Origin: Microbacterium sp. MAH-37
GTDB taxonomy: Bacteria > Actinomycetota > Actinomycetes > Actinomycetales > Microbacteriaceae
Assembly: GCF_009758255.1 (NCBI RefSeq)
Contig: NZ_WSEN01000008.1
Location: 62,001-126,000, forward strand
Direction: 5' to 3'
DNA length: 64,000 nt
The translations under genes were made by a program, and so were the position numbers. Each line of letters starts with the position of its first letter. The first letter of the stretch is position 1. The notes beneath the pieces are model-generated. The model was not told the DNA's origin, searched no databases, and saw only the letters and a list, made by a program, of their open reading frames with translations. Shown here in pieces: positions 17,760 through 25,551 of this stretch.

Positions 17760-19179
17760 CGTGCGCGCCGTCCCGCTGTCCTGGAATGCGCGCGCGCCGA
17801 CGCTGCTCCAGCCGGCTCTCGGCTCGTCGCACCCTGACCTTCTCGGGAGTCCAGAACCCCGCATGCGGATCTCGTTCGTGGGCGAGCGCCTGCGCCCCGA
17901 GGCAGATGCCGGCGATGAAGAACGGCACCGAGACCTGCGAGGCGACCCAGAACAGGTCGAACTGCGCCTGCACGATGCGGGCGAGCACCATCCCGAGAGC
18001 GAGCAGCCCGAATCGCGGATGCATGCGCCACAGCACGATGATGAAGCCGATCCACATGATGAGGAAGCCCAGCAGCCCGATGACTCCCGTGGACGCGAGA
18101 ACCTCGAGCTCCGCCTGCGGCGGCTGGAAGTTCGTGCCCGGCGTCACGTACCAGTACCGCAGTCCGTGGCCGAAGACCGGCGAGTGCTTCCACAGCGCGT
18201 ACACCTCGCGGATCCAGTCCAGCCGCTGGTAGACCGAGTTGAACCGGTTCTGCGATTCGATCTGGTCGCGCACGCTGAGCACGATCAGGATGATGCCGGG
18301 AATCGCCAGCATGATGATCATCAGGATGTGCTTCGCGGCGCCCTGCCGCAGCGTGAAGACGAGCAGCGCGACGACCAGGCCGATGGCCGCCTGCCGCGAC
18401 TGCGTGAGGGCGAGCGCGGCGAGGAAGAACCAGAACGCGAAACGGGTCCAACGCTTGTCCAGCCGCGCCCAGTCGGGGTTGACGTAGGCGAGGAAGGCTC
18501 CGAACGCCAGCATCCCCCCGGCGAAGTTCTTGTGCATCATCCACGGCCATTCGGGGTAGACGGCCTTGAGGAAGTCGCCCTCGCGCCAGTAGCCGATCGC
18601 CGTGGCGATCGTGCCGATCGCGATGATGACGAGGATCGCGTGAATGAGGATGAACGCCAGCCGGGCCCTGCCTGCGCGGCCGATCGCCCACCCCGCGATC
18701 AGTGCACCAGAGACCAGGAGCCACGCATGGAACCACTCCACCGTGTTCTGCACGTACGGATTGACGATCACGGTGATCAGCGAGGCGAACTGGTAAACGA
18801 GGTTCAGCCCCAGCATCGCCCGCATCGGCGGACTGAAGTCGTTCCTGCCGAGCAGGATCGCGGTGCCGAAGGCCGCGGCGAGCGCGACGTCCGACACCGT
18901 CAGATCGCCGACGCCGAGGCCGACGCGCTCGACGATGAACAGCGCCGGTGTGGCCATCAGGGCGATCGCCATGGGTTCGGCGCGGGTCAGTGCGGCGCCG
19001 ATGACGAGGCAGGCGATCGCCGCGGCCGCGACGGCCCCGCCCGAGACGCCGCGGTCCATGAAGAGGTAGACGGCGATGGCGACACCGATGGCGATCAGCG
19101 TCCAGCGCCACGCGCCGGCCCACCACTCAGACACGCGTGCCTGCAGGCGCGCCCCGACCTCGCCGAAACCCCCGGCCAT
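17755..19179 (-). CDS. O-antigen polymerase/ligase-like membrane protein (Wzy-type)
   Basis: A 474-residue integral membrane protein with about 11-12 hydrophobic segments and a larger outside loop between the later helices. It contains LALTQSRQAAIGLVVALLVF and, in the loop, SPVFGHGLRYWYVTPGTNF, both typical of the O-antigen ligase/polymerase superfamily (conserved G-x-G and basic residues). ATG 19179 is preferred to GTG 19185 because the purine stretch GAAGGG is better spaced. It probably polymerises module-1 repeat units; a ligase role is also possible. Confidence 0.85.
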   Translation of the reverse strand: MAGGFGEVGARLQARVSEWWAGAWRWTLIAIGVAIAVYLFMDRGVSGGAVAAAAIACLVIGAALTRAEPMAIALMATPALFIVERVGLGVGDLTVSDVALAAAFGTAILLGRNDFSPPMRAMLGLNLVYQFASLITVIVNPYVQNTVEWFHAWLLVSGALIAGWAIGRAGRARLAFILIHAILVIIAIGTIATAIGYWREGDFLKAVYPEWPWMMHKNFAGGMLAFGAFLAYVNPDWARLDKRWTRFAFWFFLAALALTQSRQAAIGLVVALLVFTLRQGAAKHILMIIMLAIPGIILIVLSVRDQIESQNRFNSVYQRLDWIREVYALWKHSPVFGHGLRYWYVTPGTNFQPPQAELEVLASTGVIGLLGFLIMWIGFIIVLWRMHPRFGLLALGMVLARIVQAQFDLFWVASQVSVPFFIAGICLGAQALAHERDPHAGFWTPEKVRVRRAESRLEQRRRARIPGQRDGAHV

Positions 19180-19244
19180 CCCCACCGCCCTTCGGATGCT
19201 TCAGTATCGCACCCTGCCCAGGAACCTGGGCCCCTGCGCAGTAT

Positions 19245-20351
19245 TCAGTCGCCGTCGACCCAGGCGCGCAGGTTCGCGATGAACTCGCTGCGTGCGAAGC
19301 GTGCCGCCTGCTGTGGCACCGTCTTCCGGTTCAGCTTCAGCGCACGATCGAGAGCCGCCCAGGCGTCCTCGCCGGCGAACCGACGCGCCTGCACCCCGCC
19401 GATGCCATGCGGAACCGACTCGGCCGTGCCGCCGACAGCGTTGACGATCACTCGCGCGCCCGCCGCCATCGCCTCGACCGGCACGATGCCGAAGTCCTCG
19501 ACGGGCGGGAACACGAACACGGTCGCGCGCTGGTACAGCGCGTACAGCAGCGGGGTGCTCACCGCACCGAGGAAGTGCGCGAGGATGCCGCGGTCCGCGG
19601 CGAGCGCCTCCAGTCGGGCGCGATCGGGTCCCGCTCCCACGATGACGGCCGGCAGACCGACGGATGCCGCGAACTCGAGCACGGCGTCCAGCCGCTTGTA
19701 CGGCACCAGGCGTGAGGCGCCGAGCACGAAGGCATCCGGCAGTGCCTCCAGGATGCCGGCGTCCGCGGCATCCAGTCGTTCGCGCCAATCCAGCACCGCG
19801 GTGATCTCGGCGGTGTCGACCGGCGGGTGGATGACCCGCGACTCGCGCCCCCAGCTGTCCATGATGCGCTGCTGCACGAACGCGGAGTTCGCGGCGATCG
19901 AGTGCACTTCGGCGGCTCGGCGACGGTCGAGCGACTTCCAGTACGGCGCCGTCGCGCGCACCAGCGGGCTGCGACCGCGCTCGTCGATCTCGGGCGCCCA
20001 GATGTAGCGCGCGGGGCTGTGCACGTACGCGTACGCCGGCACGTCGGGGAGCCTGCGGAAGCGCACGTGGTGCGCGAAGACGTACGAGCTGACCAGCACC
20101 TTGTCTGGTGCACCTGCGGCGGTCCGCCGTCGCCAGGTCGGGTCGAAGAACGGCAGCGCGAGGGCTTTCCTGTCGCGCAGCGGCGTGCGGGCCATCCACG
20201 ACTCGCGCACGTCGACTCCGCGCATCCGCTCGGGGGCGTCGTTCCACAGCGCGTGCACCGGGGCGCCGGGGTACGCCTCGATCATGGCGTCCAGCACCTT
20301 CTCGGCGCCGCCGGTCGCCTCGATCCACTCGGTGACGATCTCCAGGGGCAC
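19245..20351 (-). CDS. Glycosyltransferase family 4 (WbaZ-like)
   Basis: A 368-residue GT-B protein. The N-terminus MPLEIVTEWIEATGGAEKVL, VHSPARYIWAPEI, VIHPPVDTAEI, and FVFPPVEDFGIVPVEAMAAG (EX7E) resemble WbaZ-like mannosyltransferases. No Shine-Dalgarno precedes GTG 20351, but TAGGAT (20359-20364, minus) ends 7 nt before it, consistent with a leaderless mRNA. Likely an early sugar transfer next to the initiating phosphosugar transferase. Specificity unproven. Confidence 0.88.
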   Translation of the reverse strand: MPLEIVTEWIEATGGAEKVLDAMIEAYPGAPVHALWNDAPERMRGVDVRESWMARTPLRDRKALALPFFDPTWRRRTAAGAPDKVLVSSYVFAHHVRFRRLPDVPAYAYVHSPARYIWAPEIDERGRSPLVRATAPYWKSLDRRRAAEVHSIAANSAFVQQRIMDSWGRESRVIHPPVDTAEITAVLDWRERLDAADAGILEALPDAFVLGASRLVPYKRLDAVLEFAASVGLPAVIVGAGPDRARLEALAADRGILAHFLGAVSTPLLYALYQRATVFVFPPVEDFGIVPVEAMAAGARVIVNAVGGTAESVPHGIGGVQARRFAGEDAWAALDRALKLNRKTVPQQAARFARSEFIANLRAWVDGD

Positions 20352-20398
20352 GGTTCAGATCCTATTGGCGGAAGCGCCCGCGCTTCTGCGGGAGTGAG

Positions 20399-21856
20399 TC
20401 AGTACGCTCCCTGCGCCCTCGCCACCACGTTCAGCGTGCGCCACAGGATCATCAGGTCGCCCGTCAGCGACCAGTTCTCGACGTAGAACAGGTCGAGACG
20501 CACACTGTCGTCGAGCGACAGGTCGCTGCGTCCGCTGGTCTGCCACAGTCCGGTGATGCCGGGCTTCACGAGCAGGCGGCGGTGCAGCCGCCCGTCGTAC
20601 CGGGCGACCTCCGAACCGAGCGGCGGGCGCGGCCCGACGAACGACATGTCGCCGCGCAGCACGTTGACGATCTGCGGCAGCTCGTCGAGGCTGTACCGGC
20701 GAAGCACCCGCCCGACGGCGGTCACCCGCGGGTCGTTGCGCAGCTTGAACAGCAGGCCGTTGCCCTCGGAGCGGTCCAGCAGCGTGGGCAGCTGGTCCTC
20801 GGCGTCGACGACCATGGTGCGGAACTTGATCATCTGGAACGGCTTGCCGCTCAGCCCCACCCGCTGCTGACGGAACAGCGCAGGGCCGCCGTCGTGTCGC
20901 ACGGTGATCGCGAGGATCAGGAACAGCGGGCTGAGCAGGATCAGTGCGGCGGTCGCGGCGACGATGTCGAAGGTGCGCTTGGCCAGGTAGCGGTGCCCCT
21001 CGAAGCGCGGGTAGTCGACGTGGATGAGCGGCAGCCCGGCCACCGGGCGGGCGTGGATGCGCGGGCCGGCGATGTCGGTGAGCGCGGGGGCGACGAGCAG
21101 GTCGATGCGGCGCTGCTCGAGCTCCCAGCCCAGCTGCTGCATGTCTGCCGGTGAGATGTCGTCGGATCCGGTGAACACGACGGTGTCGGCCCCGGCGTCC
21201 TCGATCGCGTCGAGCACGTGGTCCAGGTCGCCGATCAGCGGGATGCCCGGGAGCAGGTCATCCCGGTCGCAGCACTCGGTGATCGCACCGATGACCTCGA
21301 TGCCGGCCGCGCCCTCGCGACCGATCGCCTGGGCGGCGTGACGGGACTTCTGCCGCTCACCGACCAGGACGGCGCGCTGGGTGTAGCGGCCTTCGTGCCG
21401 TTGGTGCAGCAGCCATTTGCGCCAGTACCAGCGACCGAAGAGAACCAGGCACAGGCCGAGGGGAAACGCGAGCAGAAGATAGCCGCGCGCGACCTGCACC
21501 TGGAAGACGAAAGCGAGGATGGCGACGACACCGAAGAAGCGCAGGGTCGCGTCGGCGACCCGTTTGTACTCGGTGGCGCCGTTGCCGATGATCTTCGCGT
21601 CTCGCGTGGCGTAGATCTTCAGCGCCAGCATCCAGGTGACGATGATCACGAGCGAGAAGGTCGAGTAGGCGATCATTCCCGACGGACGATTGATCATCGA
21701 GAGATCCTCGCCCTCGAGACCGAATCGCAGGAGCTGCGCTCCGAAGACGGATGCGGTGATTATGGCCGCATCGGTGACGGCGACTCTGCGTGCATAGGAG
21801 CGTCGCCACGTCTGCACGGCGCGCTCGGGGGCCTTGACCCCAGTGAACTCCCCCAC
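20399..21856 (-). CDS. Polyprenyl-phosphate sugar-phosphate transferase (WbaP/CpsE-like)
   Basis: A 485-residue enzyme starting module-1 synthesis by moving hexose-1-phosphate from a UDP-sugar to undecaprenyl phosphate. The N-terminus has four or five membrane helices, a middle CoA-binding-like Rossmann domain (AVLVGERQKS), another helix, and a C-terminal catalytic domain with KRTFDIVAATAALILLSPLF, FRQQRVGLSGKPFQMIKFRTM, SLDELPQIVNVLRGDMSFVGPR split by short gaps, and RLLVKPGITGLWQTSGRSDL. The Asp-Glu dyad is present. GTG 21856 follows GGGGA. A second initiating enzyme of a different subclass lies at 43930. Confidence 0.94.
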   Translation of the reverse strand: MGEFTGVKAPERAVQTWRRSYARRVAVTDAAIITASVFGAQLLRFGLEGEDLSMINRPSGMIAYSTFSLVIIVTWMLALKIYATRDAKIIGNGATEYKRVADATLRFFGVVAILAFVFQVQVARGYLLLAFPLGLCLVLFGRWYWRKWLLHQRHEGRYTQRAVLVGERQKSRHAAQAIGREGAAGIEVIGAITECCDRDDLLPGIPLIGDLDHVLDAIEDAGADTVVFTGSDDISPADMQQLGWELEQRRIDLLVAPALTDIAGPRIHARPVAGLPLIHVDYPRFEGHRYLAKRTFDIVAATAALILLSPLFLILAITVRHDGGPALFRQQRVGLSGKPFQMIKFRTMVVDAEDQLPTLLDRSEGNGLLFKLRNDPRVTAVGRVLRRYSLDELPQIVNVLRGDMSFVGPRPPLGSEVARYDGRLHRRLLVKPGITGLWQTSGRSDLSLDDSVRLDLFYVENWSLTGDLMILWRTLNVVARAQGAY

Positions 21857-21874
21857 GATTCCCCAATCGTGAAA

Positions 21875-21890
21875 CCGGGCTCAGGCCCGG
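21875..21890. repeat. Inverted repeat in the leader upstream of the 20399-21856 gene
   Basis: CCGGGC and GCCCGG around TCAG, 6 bp, about 20-35 nt upstream of GTG 21856. The same leader carries CTGGGGTGC just upstream. It may affect translation or mRNA stability. The rest of the 228-bp divergent gap to galE holds no gene that I can support. Confidence 0.35.
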
Positions 21891-22072
21891 CACCCCAGTA
21901 TTCGACGGGGCATGAGTCGCATGCCATCCCACATGGCGCGACAACCGGCAGGGTAACCGGATCGCCCGACGAAGCCCCAGCCTCAGACGATGCCGCAAGT
22001 ATACCCACGCGGATGCCGCTGGCCATAGGCCCCTGGGGTATTCGACTTCCGGCACCTCCAGGGTGACCCCGG

Positions 22073-22078
22073 TAGTCT
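22073..22078 (+). promoter_or_regulatory. -10 box (TAGTCT) for leaderless galE
   Basis: TAGTCT lies 7 nt before GTG 22086, with no Shine-Dalgarno site between. The distance fits transcription starting at the first base of the start codon. Similar boxes precede genes starting at 20351, 24670, 28416, 48228, 49478 and 58917. Confidence 0.5.
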
Positions 22079-22085
22079 CGTGATC

Positions 22086-23108
22086 GTGCGCATTCTTCTG
22101 ACCGGCGGTGCCGGCTACATCGGATCCCACGTCGCTCTCGTCCTGCTCGAGGCCGGCCACGACGTCCTGCTGCTCGATGACTTCTCGAACAGCAGCCGCG
22201 AGTCGATCAGCCGGGTGAAGGACCTCGCATCCCGCACGCTCGACGTGATCGAGTGCGATCTCGCCGATCGCGCGGCGGCGGATGCTGCGCTCAAGAAGGA
22301 GCGCTTCGACGCAGTCATCCACTTCGCCGGTCTGAAGGCGGTCGGCGAGTCGGTCGCGAAGCCGTCGGCGTACTACCGCACCAACCTCAACTCCACGCTG
22401 AACCTGCTCGACATCATGCGGGAGAAGGACGCGCGCAAGCTGGTGTTCAGCTCGTCCGCGACCGTGTACGGCACGCCGGCGGAGGGCGTCGAACGGCTCG
22501 ACGAGTCGCAGCCGTCCGGCACGGGCATCACCAACCCGTACGGCTGGACGAAGGCGTTCAACGAGCAGATCATCCGCGACGTGCAGGTCGCCTGGCCCGA
22601 GCTCGAGGCCGTGCTGCTGCGCTACTTCAACCCGGTCGGCGCGCACCCGTCCGGCCGTATCGGCGAGGACCCCTCCGGCATCCCGAACAACCTCATGCCC
22701 TTCGTCGCCCAGGTGGCTGTGGGCCGCCGCGACCACCTCAACGTGTTCGGTGACCAGTACCCGACGCACGACGGCACCGGTGTGCGCGACTACATCCACG
22801 TGATGGACCTGGCCGAGGGCCACGTCGCCGCGCTCGAGCGCCTGACCGCCGGCGTCGAGACCTACAACCTGGGCTCTGGCGAGGGCCAGAGCGTGCTCGA
22901 TGTGGTGAAGGCGTTCAGCGAGGCATCCGGCCGAGAGATCCCCTACCAGGTGGTCGCGCCGCGGCCCGGTGACCTGGCGACCACGATCGCCGACCCGACC
23001 AAGGCGAACCGCGAGCTGCAGTGGCACACGACCCGCTCGCTGGCCGACGCGTGCCGCGACACCTGGAACTGGCAGTCGCAGAACCCCAACGGCTTCGCCG
23101 GGGCATGA
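22086..23108 (+). CDS. galE: UDP-glucose 4-epimerase
   Basis: A 340-residue extended short-chain dehydrogenase interconverting UDP-glucose and UDP-galactose for exopolysaccharide precursors. It has MRILLTGGAGYIGSHVALVL (NAD-binding GxxGxxG), IHFAGLKAVGES, FSSSATVYG with the catalytic Ser, NPYGWTK with Tyr-x3-Lys, and DYIHVMDLAEGHVAAL. GTG 22086 gives the usual family N-terminus; GTG 22080 would add two residues and sits too close to the -10. ATGA overlap with the following VanZ-like gene. Full length for the family. Confidence 0.96.
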   Translation: MRILLTGGAGYIGSHVALVLLEAGHDVLLLDDFSNSSRESISRVKDLASRTLDVIECDLADRAAADAALKKERFDAVIHFAGLKAVGESVAKPSAYYRTNLNSTLNLLDIMREKDARKLVFSSSATVYGTPAEGVERLDESQPSGTGITNPYGWTKAFNEQIIRDVQVAWPELEAVLLRYFNPVGAHPSGRIGEDPSGIPNNLMPFVAQVAVGRRDHLNVFGDQYPTHDGTGVRDYIHVMDLAEGHVAALERLTAGVETYNLGSGEGQSVLDVVKAFSEASGREIPYQVVAPRPGDLATTIADPTKANRELQWHTTRSLADACRDTWNWQSQNPNGFAGA

Positions 23109-23533
23109 CCCGGGGGCGCCTCGCCGCCCGCATCCTGCTGGCGCCGTACCTGGTCGTGGTGCTGCTGCTGACGTGGCTGCCCGCGAAGGATGCCGGGCAG
23201 GTGACGGGCATCGTGGCGACGGTCGCGCACTGGTTCGACGGCCTGGTGCCGTTCGAGGTCGGCTACCCGATCCTGGAGTTCCTCGCGAACGTGGCGATGT
23301 TCGCCCCGCTCGGCGTGCTCGGTGCGCTCGCGTGGCCGCAGGCGAGCGCAGGATGGATCATCGGCGCGGGCGCCGTGCTCAGCGCCGTGATCGAGCTCGT
23401 CCAGCTCACGATGCCGTCGCGATATTCCACGCTGTCCGACGTGATCGCCAACACGCTCGGTGCCGCCGCAGGCTGGGCGGCGGTGGCGTGGTGGCGATCA
23501 CGTTCGGAGAGCGCGCGACGCGCGACCTCCTGA
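23105..23533 (+). CDS. VanZ-like family membrane protein
   Basis: A 142-residue protein with four hydrophobic helices. Family features are LLTWLPA near the N-terminus, EFLANVAMFAPLGVLGAL and VIELVQLTMPSRYSTLSDVI. VanZ-like proteins are small membrane proteins of uncertain activity, linked in some bacteria to glycopeptide resistance and envelope loci. It overlaps galE by ATGA and is convergent with the thioester-protein gene 3 bp away. A second VanZ-like gene at 33969 also faces an exported protein gene with the shared leader. Confidence 0.85.
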   Translation: MTRGRLAARILLAPYLVVVLLLTWLPAKDAGQVTGIVATVAHWFDGLVPFEVGYPILEFLANVAMFAPLGVLGALAWPQASAGWIIGAGAVLSAVIELVQLTMPSRYSTLSDVIANTLGAAAGWAAVAWWRSRSESARRATS

Positions 23534-23536
23534 CGG

Positions 23537-24517
23537 TCAGGCGGCCGGGGCCACCAGGATCAGCGACTGCGCGTGGTCGCCGGGTGTGGGCGTGCCGCAG
23601 GCGGCATTCGGCACTGAGAGCACGCTGCCGGTCACGCCGCTCACGGTGCCCGCCGGGCCCGCCTTGGCACCGTTCACGAGGTACCAGTAGGCCGTGCGCT
23701 CGTCGTCGGACTGCCAGCGCCACTCCGCGTCGAAGCCGAGGTCGGTGAAGCGCCAGATCGCGTACTGGATCGCCTCGATCGCGTCGTTGCGCGTCAGGTT
23801 CGGCACTCCGGCGGCGGTGGCGAATGCTGACAGGCTCATCGCGGGATAACTGTGCTGCAGCACCCAGAGCACCCGGCCCTGCACCAGGGGGTCGGTGAAC
23901 AGGTTGGCGCCCAGGTAGGTGGAGGCGTCACCCGCCGTGCCGGTGATGCTCGTCTTCGCGCCGACGTTGTGCTCGATGCAGTACGCCCAGTGCTCGGGAG
24001 CCGTCGCGGCGTCTGCGGGCACGCTGGTGTACACCGGGAACACCCCATTGCCGGAGTACCCCTGCCGTGCACCGATCCAGAGCCCGTTCACCTGCACGGC
24101 CACCGACGCGGTCGCGCCACCCGCCGAGATCTGGGCCGTCACGAGGAAGGTCCCCGGTGCTGAGGACGCCTTCACTCCAGAGATCGTGACCTTGCCGTCG
24201 ACATCGGAGACCAGCACCTTCGGTGCGTGCGTGCCGTCCGACCAAGTGAAGCCGTCCGGCAGAGTGACAGTGACGGCCTGTCCCGCCACCGCGGTGCCGC
24301 CCGGCTGCCTGGCGACGACGAACGTGAAGGCGCCGACGGTCGCGCATGTTCCGCTGATGACCGTACCGGAGCCCGGCTCGATGTCGATCGTCTCGGACGC
24401 CGATGCGCTCGGCAGTGCGGTGGCCACGGCGATCACCGGGAGCGACCAGGCCGCCCCTTTCACGATCGTCCGGCGCGAGATGCTGCGCGACGTCGCGCCC
24501 TCGCTGTTCTGTTCCAT
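23537..24517 (-). CDS. Exported thioester-domain surface protein (leader family member 2)
   Basis: A 326-residue protein. The twin-arginine-type leader (SISRRTIVKGAAWSLPVIAV, AXA-type cleavage near 41) is followed by a beta-rich Ig-like region (residues ~45-145), then a region matching Gram-positive thioester domains: AYCIEHN (Cys180) and EAIQYAIWRFTD (Gln251), the pair expected to form a Cys-Gln thioester. Such domains bind surfaces covalently in known adhesins. No LPXTG or C-terminal membrane anchor is visible, which is unusual. ATG 24517 follows CTGGGGAG with good spacing. Anchoring, target and function are unknown; the domain call rests on motifs only. Confidence 0.72.
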   Translation of the reverse strand: MEQNSEGATSRSISRRTIVKGAAWSLPVIAVATALPSASASETIDIEPGSGTVISGTCATVGAFTFVVARQPGGTAVAGQAVTVTLPDGFTWSDGTHAPKVLVSDVDGKVTISGVKASSAPGTFLVTAQISAGGATASVAVQVNGLWIGARQGYSGNGVFPVYTSVPADAATAPEHWAYCIEHNVGAKTSITGTAGDASTYLGANLFTDPLVQGRVLWVLQHSYPAMSLSAFATAAGVPNLTRNDAIEAIQYAIWRFTDLGFDAEWRWQSDDERTAYWYLVNGAKAGPAGTVSGVTGSVLSVPNAACGTPTPGDHAQSLILVAPAA

Positions 24518-24669
24518 ATGTTCTCCCCAGGTTTCAGAGGTGAGAGTGCTCACCTTCGGTTGGGAAAGAGATGCGGACGGCGGAAAAGTGACGGAGCGCT
24601 GGGCGCAGCTTTGGGATACCAGTTCGTCTCGTCTTGGCGACGCGTGACGGAGCATCGTACGGTGAACGC

Positions 24670-25380
24670 ATGAGCGAGTCCGCTGCACCCGAGCCCGGTC
24701 TCACCCGTCGCGAGAGAAGAGAGCGGCGCGAGGCCGCCAAGCTGCCCTTCACGTCGCCGTTCGACCCGCCACCGGCGGCCGCTCAGCACGGCCGGCCGAC
24801 GATCCTCACGGTCTGCACCGGCAACATCTGCCGGTCGCCGATGGCCGAGGTGCTGCTGCGAGCCCGGCTGCCCCAGACGGTGAAGGTGCACAGCGCCGGC
24901 ACACAGGCGCTGGTCGGCTACGGCATGACGCAGGACGCGCGCGACCTCGCGGTGGAACGGGGCGCGGAACCGGATGCCGCAGACGCGCACCGTGCCCGGT
25001 ACCTGGTGGAGCCGATCCTGGCGGAGTCGGATCTGGTGCTGACGATGACGCGCGAGCACCGGACCTACGTGGTGCAGATGATGCCCGCGCTGATCCGCCG
25101 GGCGTTCACGCTGCGCGAGTTCGCGCGGCTGGCTGCCGGGCTGAGTGACGACGAGGCGCGCGAGATCGCGGATGACGCGGGGACGGATGCCGCAGCGCGG
25201 CTCTCCGCACTGGCGCGCGCGGTCGGCGGGCTGCGCAGTGCGGTCGGCGGACCGGACGACGAGGACGACGTGATCGACCCGTATCGCCGTGGTCGCGAGA
25301 CGTACGAGCTTTCCGCATCGCAGCTCGTGCCCGCCCTCGCCCAGGTCGAGCGACTGACCCGCATCGCCACCGGCTCCTGA
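24670..25380 (+). CDS. Low-molecular-weight protein tyrosine phosphatase (Wzb-like)
   Basis: A 236-residue cytoplasmic phosphatase, expected to remove phosphate from the BY-kinases. P-loop C-TGNIC-RSP: nucleophile Cys49, Arg55; general-acid loop DPYRRG with Asp203. It is longer than classical ~150-residue enzymes, with ~40 extra N-terminal residues and an insertion near 155-200. TACGGT (24658-24663) ends 6 nt before ATG 24670, suggesting a leaderless transcript. Its TGA stop is the TGA in the repeat beginning at 25376. The kinase gene at 25552 follows on the same strand. A closely similar protein without the Cys nucleophile is at 55274. Confidence 0.93.
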   Translation: MSESAAPEPGLTRRERRERREAAKLPFTSPFDPPPAAAQHGRPTILTVCTGNICRSPMAEVLLRARLPQTVKVHSAGTQALVGYGMTQDARDLAVERGAEPDAADAHRARYLVEPILAESDLVLTMTREHRTYVVQMMPALIRRAFTLREFARLAAGLSDDEAREIADDAGTDAAARLSALARAVGGLRSAVGGPDDEDDVIDPYRRGRETYELSASQLVPALAQVERLTRIATGS

Positions 25381-25439
25381 GCGAGGAGCGCCAGCGACGA
25401 GACGAAGGACCGCCCTTCGTCTCGCTGCGCTCTCTCAGG
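25376..25439. repeat. Palindromic copy of the dispersed CCTGAGCGAGGAGCGC element
   Basis: The left arm (25376-25408) and right arm (CCCTTCGTCTCGCTGCGC..., 25413-25439) form a long imperfect hairpin. The left arm matches the copies at 645, 702 and 27025. The phosphatase stop codon (25378-25380) is inside the repeat. It may act as a terminator between phosphatase and kinase genes. Confidence 0.85.
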
Positions 25440-25489
25440 ACGCGGGCGGGTGTGTGTCACACCCAGGGGTGTTCCCAGCGCTGACGCCG

Positions 25490-25495
25490 TATGCT
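25490..25495 (+). promoter_or_regulatory. -10 box (TATGCT) for the 25552 kinase
   Basis: TATGCT about 57 nt upstream of GTG 25552. The predicted ~50-nt leader contains a short CGGAG/CTCCG inverted repeat and CTCTGGGGAGGGG. The -35 is not evident. Confidence 0.4.
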
Positions 25496-25551
25496 CGGTT
25501 TCGGAGGAGCAACTCCGTCTCTGGGGAGGGGCGGCGGCCGAAAGGGAGAGT

